DNA of 64,000 nt, taken from the NCBI RefSeq assembly GCF_964340395.1, contig NC_135551.1, positions 19,926,003 through 19,990,002 on the forward strand, in the 5' to 3' direction. The first letter of the stretch is position 1; each line of letters opens with the position of its first letter. The notes under the pieces were generated by a model. The model did not search any database, was not told the DNA's origin, and saw only the letters and a program-made list of their open reading frames with translations. Positions 41,913 to 53,622 of the stretch are shown piece by piece. Made by a program: the position numbers and the translations under genes. Source of the stretch: Glandiceps talaboti (lineage: Eukaryota > Hemichordata > Enteropneusta > Spengelidae).

Positions 41913-44720
41913 TTAAAGAGTCGTGTGAAAAAAAAAGATCATAGCCAATTATCAAAGTCTGAATTCCTATTAACGATTTTTAAGCAAAAGAAAACGGATG
42001 AAACGGGATAAAAAGTCGTACTAATCATGAAAATTGTAGTAAATTACATGCGATAATACATTATTTCAGGTTTTGATGATGTAATATAGAATGATTAGAA
42101 ATATGTAAATGCAGAATCCCACAATGCAGTATGGGATGAGTTCAAAGGTCAGGTGTTGTCTGTTGTAGAAAGAATTATAGAAGTCTTGAAGATTATAACG
42201 GAGTTTGAAAATCAAAAAAAATATTATATTGGAATGATGGCAGAACAAAAGGATTGCAAAATGCTTGGAATTTGGGATTTTTGTGATAGTTAGCAAGAAT
42301 CGTGTAAAGTCTGACCAATGTACATACACAGAAGAAAAATCTTTAAAAAATACAAATTATACTAAAATTATGACCAAAAGTTGAAATATGTAACTGTAAT
42401 GAAATTATTTTACTTTATTGTGGTTCAAGAAAAATTAGTTTTTCTGTCAAAATCCTTCGATAATGGTCTGTTCAGTCAAAGGTTACGTCAGAGATTATAT
42501 GGCAGAGCCGACAGCCACAAAAATCATGTTCAGGCTGGTAAAATTCTAGGTACATGATGGAGGATCGGTGTTTTTGCTAAGGTTGGGTAACCCCGGTAAC
42601 AGAATGGAGGAGCATGGTGAGACTGGTATAGTTTGCAATACATTGTACCATAATTTGGGAGGGGAACCCCGGTAAAATGTCCGGGGAACTCAGGTAGATT
42701 TTACCTACTTACCACCCTCAACAAAATCAGTGAGGATACACGGTTGATGGTTAGGTATTGCAGGACAGAAATGCATAATCATAGACCATGTGGGAAATAT
42801 CAATGAAAAGCATATTCAGGTTGGACAAATTTTGTTATATCCCCGTATGATAGTTGGAGATCGTACGAAAGAGTGCCTGATCATATGCCACATTGCCACT
42901 GTCCACACACCATAAAAATGTTAAATTCTCTCAGACATTAAGGTGGGACAGAGAAAATATCACATGTTCACAACTACATAAGGAGCCATAATACCAAACT
43001 GACTGATATTTTCAAACATCCCATATTCCTTATTAGGCAATAGAGAGCCAGGATGTGTGATACCGAAAATTATTGCATGGTTGTGTTTGTTTCTATTCGC
43101 AGCATTACACAGTACTGCAACTATTTAGATGTATGTTATGATATTAAACCAACATACTGTTCAGTATTACACCAGCATATGCATCGTTTTACTGCACACT
43201 ATAGTCTTCAAGAAGTACCTGTCATTCCTCAAGGGCTTCTCACCCCTGCAATTCCTAAATGGTACAGTCGAACTGTTGTGAACCGAGACATACCATCACT
43301 GCAAGGGATAGGGACAGCCTGATTTATTGTCAGTCTTCCATTTTTTTGTGTATATCGAGGTTTCTTTGTCAGGGAGCTTTATTTGGTTTTCAACATCATG
43401 GCAAACATGTCATAATATCTTGTAAATCTGAAGGGAAAAAAAATCTATCTTTTATGTACAATAGTGAGTACTCTTATATTGAGCAACATAAAGTGATTAT
43501 TAGCTACACATTTTGTACTCAAAATGAATGATCTCTGAAGCAGTATTGATAGAAAAACTTAGACATTTGATCTGAAAGGAATTAATAGAATGAAGCTAGC
43601 TGTTGGGTGTAAGACAATTTTTGTACCACAAAATTGAATTTTTTTCTTTTGAATTGTGGAAAAAAGTATAAATGGCAGAAGACATGATTGAAGTGGTTAA
43701 TAGTTGTATATAATATATTGTCTTTCTAGTATTTTTGTGTTAGGTCAAAACAGGAATTTTGCACTGTATAAAAAATACATATAGGAAATTATTAAGCTTG
43801 AATTTTGCCAAGTGTTGTAATTTTAGCGAGTATACTAAACTTGGGGCAGACTAGTAGTTATTTTCGTACAACAATTGTTGTATTGGCAACATGCACCGAT
43901 ATCACATATCTGACATGAAGCTCACCAAAAATAGAATTACCTTTTGCCAAATTGACAATCTGTTTTTCCCAAAGATGTTTTGCTCATTTTAGTCGTTCCA
44001 ACAAAGAAAGTGAAAAAAAAGGAGAGTAAAGAGAAGCAAAGTAGTTTTGACCGTACACATCTTACAGCACCTCATGTTGTCTTCTGTGTCATATCACCCT
44101 TCTGACTAATGGTTTAGTCTTAACTTCCCATTTGTGATGCATGGAACAAGTTAATGTTGGCAGTCCTGTAGGTGGGTTAGATTCATCAGACAGAATGGGA
44201 AGTTCCAAGAAACTTAACAAATATTAATTTTGTGTAAGGATAAACGTATACTTCTGTAGTATCCAATATGTTATATGTTTTTTTTAGTTTTGAGAAAAAA
44301 AAATATGCTGTAAGGCTTCAGAAATACTTCTGTTATATTTAGTGCCAGTAAAGTTTTGAAAAAAATGGAGCATTTCAAACATTGTTAGGAGTTTTCAGCT
44401 GCTCTCCTTACAATGACTTTTTTTGTACGCCAACTTCTTTCCTTTCATCCTGCTCAGACTAATTTAGTATCCATGTAATTTTTTTAGAAATATATGGACG
44501 TGTTTCTTTTCGGAATATTTTCGAGTCTTTCCTGTAATCAATATGTTGGACATAAAGAACTGATTACAAAGTTTAGATAATGCACATTGGCTTAATATAC
44601 TTGACTAAAGCTTGGGTACTTGTTTTGAAACTTTGTTCTTGTACTTATGGAGTCACAAAATCATACATTTAATGATAACATTTGAATAAAAATTGCCATT
44701 GATACATTTCATATACAGTT
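41913..44720 (+). other. RPS6KA: Probable RSK 3'UTR
   Basis: The sequence after the stop is AT-rich, with no further splice-supported coding sequence. The first AATAAA after the stop is at 44695-44700, followed by GT-rich sequence, so a UTR of about 2.8 kb is the simplest reading. Alternative signals downstream could extend it to about 45.9 kb. Cleavage points are inferred, not seen. Confidence 0.6.
44695..44700 (+). terminator. Poly(A) signal candidate 1
   Basis: A canonical AATAAA, the first after the RSK stop codon. GT-rich stretches (GTTTGCGTTAG, TTTGTATGGTTTG) lie 30-60 bp downstream, as expected for a cleavage-stimulating element. Confidence 0.5.
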
Positions 44721-44905
44721 TGCGTTAGTACTTTGTACGATATAGTTTGTATGGTTTGAGTCTTGTGTACATCATCCAGTGTAGAAACAGGCAGTACTCG
44801 TTAAGGGTGTTTATTTGGGATGTACAGTCTTCATTTTTGTTGAGGCGTTATAAAAACATTTGTTGGGTATAAGATACAAGCAGCTATAGATGCATGTTAG
44901 GCTAA

Positions 44906-44911
44906 AATAAA
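44906..44911 (+). terminator. Poly(A) signal candidate 2
   Basis: An AATAAA followed by an A-rich rather than GT-rich sequence, so weaker than the other two candidates. Confidence 0.25.
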
Positions 44912-45504
44912 ATGGATATGACGTTATGAATTTAAAAAAAACAAAAACTTTATATTCAGCTCATTATAATATAAGAATACAATTTTATGATTTGAAAAAA
45001 AAAAGAACTTATGTTGTAAACATATTTTCAAATGAATGTGTGCATCCTTTAATTAAAAGTATTGAATTATTTTGAGAAATTCCAGGCCTCTCCAAATCAT
45101 AACCTAGCACCATGTTTTTCACATGTAGGTCCCATTCTAGTCACATGTTGTCCACATGCACAAGACAATGTTAGGCACATGCATGGTGCATGGAAAATAC
45201 ATGGCTAGCAGCACCTCATCAAATGATATACTTGTGTGAACAACATTTGCAAGTACTGACAAGAGAAAATTTATAATTTTTAGAATTACAAAAAATTCAC
45301 CCTGTTGCATGTGTTTAATGTATTATACCAGGCTTCATGGTTTTGATCAGCAAGTAAGATACTTTATTGAGCAAAAAATTGCCCCTCCCCCCAAAAAAAC
45401 AACAACAAATAAATAAACAAAAACAGAGAGGATAAATCTAGAAAGACGTATTATGAGCAAACTTTACTGTACTGTAACTTATAATCAATAGTGTGACACA
45501 GAAT

Positions 45505-45640
45505 TAGAGAAATGAAATGGTGACCATTGTGAATGGGGCATTACAGGTATTCCTTTGATAATGTATGCATTGAAAATGGTGGCCATATTGAATGTGGCAT
45601 TGTGGGTATTCATTTGCTGTTATATGCATATAGATACTGC
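45505..45640. repeat. Two tandem copies of a unit of about 60 bp
   Basis: GAAATGGTGACCATTGTGAA, GGGGCATTACAGGTATTC is followed by GAAAATGGTGGCCATATTGA, TGTGGCATTGTGGGTATTC. Each is followed by a TATGCAT-ending segment. Confidence 0.8.
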
Positions 45641-45870
45641 CTGTATGTAGTATTGAGAGAGAAACAGACTTGATCTGAGCAATATATTGATAAAGTGGAA
45701 TATTGGTAGGATTTAGCGAATGTTTGTCTGGAATATGATGATTCCGATGATTTAGCCAAATCAAAAATTATAATGCTTGTATCGACACAAATGATAGAAT
45801 TTGTTTTCTTTGTAGAAATCTGGTTGTTTATCAGATCCTGGTTGTATCACATTACCAAAGTTTTGTATGA

Positions 45871-45876
45871 AATAAA
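45871..45876 (+). terminator. Poly(A) signal candidate 3
   Basis: An AATAAA followed within 30-60 bp by GT-rich sequence (GGTGTTTGAGTTGTT). It could end a longer RSK transcript of about 4 kb of 3'UTR. Confidence 0.35.
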
Positions 45877-45985
45877 TCAAAGATGAAACTCTAAATATTA
45901 GGTGTTTGAGTTGTTATTTTGGACTTTGTGTATTATGTAGTATACGTATATTCTCTAGGTCATCTAAGAATCATGAACTGATGAT

Positions 45986-46010
45986 TGTGTGTGTGTGTGT
46001 GTGTGTGTGT
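45986..46010. repeat. (GT)n microsatellite
   Basis: About twelve GT units, 90 bp left of the 46.1-kb TIR element. Confidence 0.97.
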
Positions 46011-46101
46011 GGATGTGCATCATTTAAAGTCAAAAACCATCAGACTGAAGGCTTTGGTATTTGCTGGGGACATTACTTTATGTGTGTAGATGAGATATTG
46101 T

Positions 46102-47183
46102 TAGTCCCCGCGGACGAAGTCCGGAACGGGGACTTATGGATTGGGTTCCGTCTGTCCGTCCGTGCATCCGTCCGTCCGTCCGTCCGCAGCCGTTTCTTGG
46201 AGATGCCTGTACCGATTTTTTTCAAACTTGGTACAGGGGCAACATGCTATGGCATACATATGCACGTCAATTTGTTTTATGATACGATCCAATATGGCCG
46301 CCTAGCAGCCATTTTGTTTGCGAATTTTCCCTGTCTAAAGCCATAACTCAGACATGCTCACACAGATCTCATTCAGAGTTGGTATTAGGACAGTGTTCTA
46401 TGGCATATATGTGCATATTCATTGTTGTCATGATACGATCCAATATGGCCGCCTGGCAGCCATTTTGTTTGTGAATTTTCATGTCCAAAGCCATAACTTA
46501 GACATGCTTGAACAGATCTCATTTAAAGTTGGTATTAGGACAGTGTTCTATGACATACATGTGCATATCCATTTTCATTGTGATACAATCCAATATGGCT
46601 GCCTGGCAGCCATTTTGTTTGCAAATTTTCCATGTCCAAAGCCATAACTCAGACATGCTTGAACAGATCTCATTCAAAGTTGGTATTAGGACAGTGTTCT
46701 ATGACATACATGTGCATATCCATTTTCATTGTGATACGATCCAATATGGCTGCCTGGCAGCCATTTTGTTTGCAAATTTTCCATGTCCAAAGCCATAACT
46801 CAGACATGCTTGAACAGATCTCATTCGAAGTTGGTATTATGACATACATGTGCATATCCATTTTCGTCATGATACGATCCAATATGGCTGCCTGGCAGCC
46901 ATTTTGTTTGTGAATTTTCCATGTCCAAAGCCATAACTCAGACATGCTTGAACAGATCTCATTCAGAGTTGGTATTAGGACAGTGTTCTATGACATACAT
47001 TTGCATATCCATTTTCATATTGATATGATCCCCCATACCCGAACAATCCTTTCTTGTTGTAGGCATGTTCCATGTCCGACAAGCAGACACAACATATCTA
47101 AGTCTGTTTGATTTAGGTTCACAAGTGTTGTTGCGTGATCAGAGTAGTGCTAATTCCTTAAAACCCAATCATAGCGGGGACTA
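46102..47183. mobile_element. TIR-bounded element carrying an internal tandem array of about 150 bp
   Basis: The left end TAGTCCCCGC and the right end GCGGGGACTA are inverted copies of each other. The left end also folds on itself (GTCCCCG..CGGGGAC) and is followed by (CCGT)n-like sequence. Between about 46335 and 47020 lie five copies of a unit with CATAACTCAGACATGCTTGA, ACAGATCTCATTCAAAGTTG, GACAGTGTTCTATGACATAC, GATACGATCCAATATGGC and GCAGCCATTTTGTTTGC. Several overlapping open frames repeat LAAILFANF but are repeat artefacts. No transposase is visible, so it is non-autonomous. Confidence 0.75.
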
Positions 47184-47339
47184 TGTCATTCTCAATGGCT
47201 TGTTCAAATGAAAATTATCACACCAAAGGTGAATCTTGGCCTGAGAAAATGCTTCCAGTCTCAGCCAAGAATGAAAGGTTACTATAGATGTCACAAAATC
47301 TTAAATCTTGTATGGGGTGCTTCACACCTATTTGTCAAT

Positions 47340-47705
47340 TGCACCAAGATATGCCTAGCAACAGACTATGCCCATAGCAACAGCCAATTGATAATGTATA
47401 TTGCAAATAAAAACTGGAATGGGTAGTAAGCAAATGGGTAAACATTCAAAACATATACAAATATGCCTAGCAATAAGACCATGCCCATAGCAACAGCCAA
47501 AAGATGTTGAGTATCGCAAATATGAAAATAGAGATAGTAGGCATGTTGATGAACATTTTTAAATGGTCCACTTTTGCCTAGCAACAAGACCATGCTCATA
47601 GCAACAGCCAAATGATGGTGTATGTGGCAAAGGTAACAACAAGGATAGTTAGTCAAAGAAGTAAATATATTTTTTTTAAATGACAAGTCACCAGCAACTA
47701 AGACA
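47340..47705. repeat. Tandem array of about 115-bp units interrupted by foldback elements
   Basis: Repeated TATGCCTAGCAACAAGACCA, TGCCCATAGCAACAGCCAA and a less conserved GGTAACAACAAGGATAGT segment. A continuing fragment (GGTAACAGCAAGGATGG) reappears at 48070-48115 beyond the inserted foldback. Confidence 0.75.
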
Positions 47706-47716
47706 CTGCACATAGT

Positions 47717-48043
47717 ACAACCCATATCACCAAAGTAAAGCATTTCCTGTATGTACCACAATTGTTTATAGCATTCATATCAAGTATAAAAGTATACTGT
47801 TTCATTTGCTAATTGACCACATTAGAAAGGCTACATGCTAGGCTTGTAAATAAACAAATTGAAACAGTATACTTTTACACTTGATATGAATGCTATAAAC
47901 GAGTGTAGCACGTACAGAAAGTGCTTTACTTCAGTGTTACTCGTTGTTTTAGCAATTGAAACAGTATACTTTTACACTTGATATGAATGCTATAAACAAG
48001 TGTAACACATAGAGAAAGTGCTTTACTTCAGTGTTAGTAGTTG
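47717..48043. mobile_element. Foldback element, left copy plus duplicated half
   Basis: The outer arm ACAACCCATATCACCAAAGT..AAGCATTTCCTGTATGTACC..TTATAGCATTCATATCAAGT..AAAAGTATACTGTTTCA is followed, after a short centre, by its inverted form to about 47950. A second copy of only the inverted arm follows at 47953-48043. The same unit occurs at 48517-48765. Confidence 0.8.
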
Positions 48044-48516
48044 TAATATGAAAAAGATTGTGCATATTGCACGGGTAACAGCAAGGATGGGTTGGCATGT
48101 GGATGAACACAGTTGTGCTACAATACTATTGGTGCTATTTTTACAATTCGGTTCTCAGAGGTGAGCCATATTTTAGAAATGGGATCAAGGGAGGGTCACA
48201 TTTTACTGATTGACTCATTACATTGTTAAACTTTGCAATATTTTGTGATTTTGGCCTTTACACAAATTTACTGTGGTGGTAGTAGTGGGAAACAATCAAT
48301 GCCTTAACATTCATTGTAGTGGTAATTGTGGGATTACGTCATTAAAACCATCGATTCTGGGACTCCTGTCCTTTTCCATGCATGCCTGATCCCCCCCCCC
48401 CGTAATTACTTTAAGGCTTCCTAACTTGTGAATTTGATTAAAATGTAGCAATCATACAACTCAATTTTGTCATTTTTTTTACCAAGACGATAGGATGTAG
48501 CAGTATAACTATGTAT

Positions 48517-48765
48517 TAACGAGTAACACTGAAGTAAAGCACTTTCTCTATGTGCTACACTCGTTTATTTATAGCATTCATATCAAGTGTAGAAAGTTAT
48601 ATATATCAATGGGTTTATTTACAAGCCCAGTATGTGGCGTTTCTAATGTGGCCAATTAGCAAATGAAATAGTATACTTGTACCCTGGGACGTGTACACTT
48701 GATATGGATACTATTAACGATTGTGGTACATACAGAAAACGCTTTACTTTGGTGTTATGGGTTGT
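48517..48765. mobile_element. Foldback element, right copy
   Basis: The inverted relative of the copy at 47717-47950, sharing its arms and centre (CTAATGTGGCCAATTAGC here against GCTAATTGACCACATTAG on the left). The end ATGGGTTGT (48757-48765) mirrors ACAACCCAT at 47717. Confidence 0.8.
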
Positions 48766-50430
48766 AAAAAGTGTCGAGCGAAACAATAGGGGTGGGTGTA
48801 CACTGTCCGCGACACTTGTGGGAACGAGCCGTGTCACACGCTCGACCATACTGTGAACATTTGGTAAAGCAATGTTACCACAGTGAGATTGTTGTGACGC
48901 TAGACAACGCGATTTGATTGAAATACTAGTAACTGACTTCCATTGTGAAAAAGCCAGTGATTGATAGCCAAGCGATAGACTGGTAAATACGTCATACCTG
49001 TATATAATTGGTCTATTGTGAATATGTCACGCTGGTGGATATGTATAAAAAGCAGAACCAAGATATTTGAATAAAAAACGTGTTTACTATATAGCTTCCG
49101 CCATCATGCATATATCAGATGTTTTGACAATGATTTCTGTTGTCGTCTGTACCTCGTGTTCTTTTAACCTTAATACCGCATCAAACTGGCGCAATCCTGA
49201 TTGCGTGTCTTTAAAACATGACTATGTTGTCTAAGAATTGATACATGACGTCCCCCGGATCTCAGACCACTACTACTAGAGAGCTCGGATACATCCATTA
49301 TTCACAGACTGAAACAACTTTGATTTGAAAATCACTAAGCTTAAGTTCTACGTATTCTTAAACTTTCCACCCATTCTTCAAATTGCGGTCATTGACACCA
49401 CAACCAAAATTAGGTCATTATTACAAACCAAATCTAAATTTAAGATGATAGACAGATATATGAGGAGAGGGCCTGAGGACGTACATCGAATATACATGGG
49501 AATCTGAATGTAAAAGTAGTTGTGTAGTGCAGTAATTTCGTTACACTTCACTTCATTCCTCTCTTGGGAGTGTCGGGGAGGGCTACCTGCTGGACGTAGT
49601 TAACACGGCGCCCTCTGGAGGGCCAAATCACTTCATAGTATTTTCGAATACGGTGTTCCTTGTCATGTGAAACTACAACTTGAAACAAAACGTTACCTGC
49701 CAGTGTCCACTTAGGCCTAAAAAAAATAATTGTTTTGTTCCGGTTACCCGACCCTACCTAGTTTTTCACTGCCGACCCTTAACTTTTTTTTCTTCACTTT
49801 TTCAAGGAAAAATAATAAAATCGCAAAATTTGGGAAGTCTCACGAGAAATAGTGGATGCGAAACTGACATCAACTTAAAAAGACAATATAAAACCGTTCT
49901 TCCAATCTGTAATGTCTGCACATCTGATCGGAAGAAATAAATAACACAGACCATTTGGAAAACAGTGGAAACCTGACCTAGTATGATAAAATAAAATAAA
50001 AAATCTACCCACCCCACCTATTCTAAAATTGAGCGTAATCAGAACCTCGCAACTTTTTTTTATAATAGGCCTAAGAACAAAACGTCTTGTGATATTAGTC
50101 CAAGTGAGTCAGCCCCGAAGATATATAACGATCGAGCAGGTGACTCTGTTTCACGACTGGAAATCTGTCACCCTAACTCAGAGGGTAAAACTTTGGCAGT
50201 TTGCATTTTTGCTATTATGGTACTGTGTAGAGGTGACGTGTCGTACCACGTTATCATGAGTTACCATGCACCACTTCAGGTTTTAAGTAGAGCTGAACGG
50301 TACGACGTATATCATGTGTTACAATCGAGGACAGGTGATGAGGGAACATGCTAACCTAAAACTACATGTATAAGAAAAAATAATTTAGAATTGTGAGACC
50401 ACGGCACGGCGAAGTCTGTACTGACATTGT
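48766..50430. other. CpG-rich segment without a confirmed gene
   Basis: CpG becomes frequent here. An inverted pair GTCGAGCG (48773) and CGCTCGAC (48839) flanks a GTCCGCGAC core. A TATAAAA at 49044 precedes an ATG at 49106 that opens 42 codons (see findings). An A/T-rich block bounded by TTAGGCCTA (49711 and 50067 areas) may be another inverted-repeat element, but its arms match poorly. Confidence 0.4.
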
Positions 50431-50440
50431 ATTCGTCTAA

Positions 50441-50800
50441 CTTTTACTGTGGGATCGTCCAATGTTCTACTGTCGTGTCCAATTCGCCCGTTAACGAATA
50501 GTCCTCTGAGTTAGTTACATCGATACCGTAGTCAACGGAATTCTTTACTTTGGGGTTGTCCAATGTTCTGCTGTCGTGTCCAATTTGCCCGTTAACGGTT
50601 AGTCCTCTGGGTTAGGTACACTGATACCATAGTCAGTGGACTTTTACTGTGGGATCGTCCAATGTTACTGTCGTGTCCAATTCTCCCGTTAACATTTAAT
50701 CATCTGAGTAATAGTTACATAGATATACCATAGTCGACGGACTTACTATAGGATTGTCCAATTCAAATGAATGTGTTACTGTCGTGTGCTAACATCGTCG
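50441..50800. repeat. Satellite-like array, 100-bp unit, left part
   Basis: Units start at about 50441, 50543, 50641 and 50742. Each has CTTTTACTGTGGGATCGTCC, AATGTTCTACTGTCGTGTCC, AATTCGCCCGTTAACG and GATACCGTAGTCAACGGA blocks with moderate divergence. Further units follow beyond the MITE at 50908-51260. Confidence 0.85.
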
Positions 50801-50907
50801 CAAAAACCACGGCCTGTTTTACGGCACCGTTCTTAACGAGCCTCCCACATGTAGTGGTAGAACTAAAAAACTCTGGTTTGTGAGAATGTGTGCTATTCGC
50901 CCGTTAA

Positions 50908-51260
50908 AGTGGCCAAATGGATGACAAATCGATATTTATTTTTGATTTTTTATTCATAAAACAACTTTATGTGTATGTTTTTCTACTGGGAAAAAATGAT
51001 GTGAAAGAACACACACCTAGTCAATGTTTGTAACTCAATAAATTACAAAAGTTAGAAAATAACTATCTGAAAAATTCATTATTGTACGTACAATAGCAAA
51101 CATTTTACACACTTTATTAATGTTTGATAATTTATTGAGTTACAAACAAGGATTTAGCATATGTTGTTTCATATTATTTTTTTTTTCAAGTTAGAAAACA
51201 TAGTAATGTTTATGACTGAAAAATCAAAAAAATAATACGTAACCCCTTTTTCATCCATAT
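50908..51260. mobile_element. AGTGGCC MITE, copy 1, inserted in the satellite
   Basis: The left end is TTAA|AGTGGCCAAATGGATGA (element start 50908). The right end is TCATCCATAT followed by AACGG of the satellite unit. Inside are the AACTCAATAAATTACAAAAG and TAATTTATTGAGTTACAAAC inverted arms around a GTACGTACAATA centre. The right terminal repeat has lost its last 7 bp compared with copy 2. Confidence 0.8.
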
Positions 51261-51269
51261 AACGGTCAG

Positions 51270-51450
51270 ACGTATGAATCCATACCGGAGTCAACAGACT
51301 TTTAGTGTGGGGTTGTCCAATGTTCTTCTCAGTGTCGTGTCATATTCGCCCCCGTTAACGGCCATAAAGCACCGGTACGGTACCTTAGTCAACTGACTTT
51401 TACAGAAGGATTGTCCAACGTTCTACTGCCGTGTCTGACTGTGGAATTCG
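51270..51450. repeat. Satellite-like array, right part
   Basis: Two more 100-bp units (CTTTTAGTGTGGGGTTGTCC at about 51298, CTTTTACAGAAGGATTGTCC at about 51399) with GTGTCGTGTC and CGTTAACGG blocks. They continue the array split by the MITE. Confidence 0.75.
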
Positions 51451-53620
51451 AAGGGTCTGAGTCGCACCGGTAAAGTCGTCATTTATCCCGTGAAAAGACT
51501 GGGAGATCTCCGGGATCTCCTCCAAAGTACGGAAACTAAGTATGACAGGCCCACTTATACTCAGCAGAAATATAGTCAGTCATAGCCGTGCAATTGTACA
51601 AATTGTGTATACGTGTCACACGTGACGGTGGTGCACCATTCCAAATTAACGCCGGAATCCACTCACTCTTACTCGTGATAGAAATTTAAAAGTTACTTTA
51701 CAACAGCGACAATGGAGATTTCGACATACCAAGATAGGCCAACTTACACTACTCGATCGTGTGACACGTGATAAACTATTGAAAATTTGACTATGATTAA
51801 AAGTACACTTTCAGTAGGGTGACTTTTCAAACATCTATTTTTTTTTCTCAAGTGGGCACACATTATCTTAAGTTACTTGATTATAGGGTGGGTATATCAA
51901 AAGAGAGATCAGAGGAACCGCTATCACCGGTACCCACAGTGTATAAGATCTACCGTGACTACATCGAACAACAATGGTGTTAGATTGTAGTTTTGTGTCT
52001 ATCAATAAGCCGAAACCCCGATTGCCGATGTAGTATCCCGGTGTAGTATGACTCAACTTCCCCGAAAACTCGAGCTCCTTTCCGACATTCTTGGAGCCCT
52101 CTAGCGATGAGATTCGACCAGTCTAACACAATTTATATTCTGAAACCGCTAATAATATAAAACACGAACTTTTATATGAGTGACATTTTCTAGTATCGTA
52201 TAATGAATTCCGGATTTTGCAGGACAGTTAATTGGAGTGGGAACATATTTCATTTTATTAGTTGAACATTTTACAGAAAATTTGAAAAAAAAAAATACTT
52301 CGGTGATATATATTGACGATTTTATCGAGCGGTTGAATTTAGTTTTTATGTCTGGGTAACCGAGACAACGGTCCTAGAAACTCTAACGTTAACTTCCACC
52401 TATTGTATTCTCAATAAAATACATGAATACGAACCACTTCCACTTCCGTGTTTTATCAACTAGGCCATTTCATGGAAATTAAACAATGACGGATATGACG
52501 TCAATTTACTCACATGATACATAAATCATTGAATTTGAATCTTATTGAGAATCGCTTTACACCTGCATCACATTGTCCTATGACGACCACTTTCCTCTCC
52601 ACGTGATCGTAGTACTCGTCACTTTCCTCTCCACGTGATCGTAGTCTCGTAGACTGGACGTTTCACTACTTTGCAACGTCACATGTTACTATTAGTGATA
52701 TGACATAATTATAATGGAACCACAGTCTGGGTTTCACATTTTCGAATTACTGATAAGGTTGCGAGCATTATTCGTTACTACGTGTATAAAGTAAGTTTAA
52801 GTTATAACAGTTAATATTTGCGTCAGAACCACACCCAGTTAGTAAACTTGTAAAAAAATAATGTCCCGCCTATCAAATTGATTTTATTGTCGACAGGTTC
52901 CTTCTACAAATTGCTGTTATTTACGGTAAATATACATAAAAACTAAATAACGATTGCAATGTACAATTTGTACTTCACAGCTATATTGTGGAAAAACACA
53001 GGCCTCTCAGTATCTAAGTATCTCTGAGTATTTAAATAAGGTAATCCCCCCCCCCCCCCATATCAAAAGACAGAAACCGTAACGGTTGTATGTACAGAGT
53101 TGAAATTCTGACCGCCATGCACCAGCGGGAGTTGACAGTGGTTGTACGTGCGCGATGTTACGTCATATCCTGTGCATCACGGTCAGTACGTCCTGTTTTC
53201 GAACAAACGGACGGGCTCAGAACTGTGCATATTCATTACAATTGGCGAATTCGAAGAAAATAAATTGTCAAAACAGAATATAAGGGTGATACGATTAAAA
53301 TATCAGGTTTGCTGTTGTACGCAAGGATGACAGTTGTTTGAATTTTAACGCCAACAAAATTTGGAAGTGTGTCGTCGTTTAGAACTTATGACGTCATGAA
53401 CTGTTATGCCGGTAAAGTGTTTTAAATTAAACTAATAATGAAATAAAAGTTATCACTAGAGGTTTAATATACATGATATCAAAACAATCCAAACATTGAT
53501 GGAAACTGTTCGATTTTTTCCAAAATATTGTTTTCTTGGTTTCTTTATGAGGCAACGGTAAGCTTAATTCGCTGATCATTCACGGAGCAGCTAATGAACG
53601 TTGATTGAACTTTCGCGAAC
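51451..53620. other. CpG-rich segment, nothing recognised
   Basis: There is a local tandem duplication CACTTTCCTCTCCACGTGAT at about 52590 and 52618, and a 14-C run at 53046. Short open frames only; no splice-supported exon seen. Confidence 0.4.
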
Positions 53621-53622
53621 GA

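Noticed and set aside
46354-46913. Overlapping frames repeating LAAILFANF
   Set aside because: They arise from the tandem array inside the TIR element and shift frame between units.
49708-50080. MITE bounded by TTAGGCCTA
   Set aside because: Only the outer 9-10 bases pair convincingly; the rest is A/T-rich and does not align well enough to call an element.
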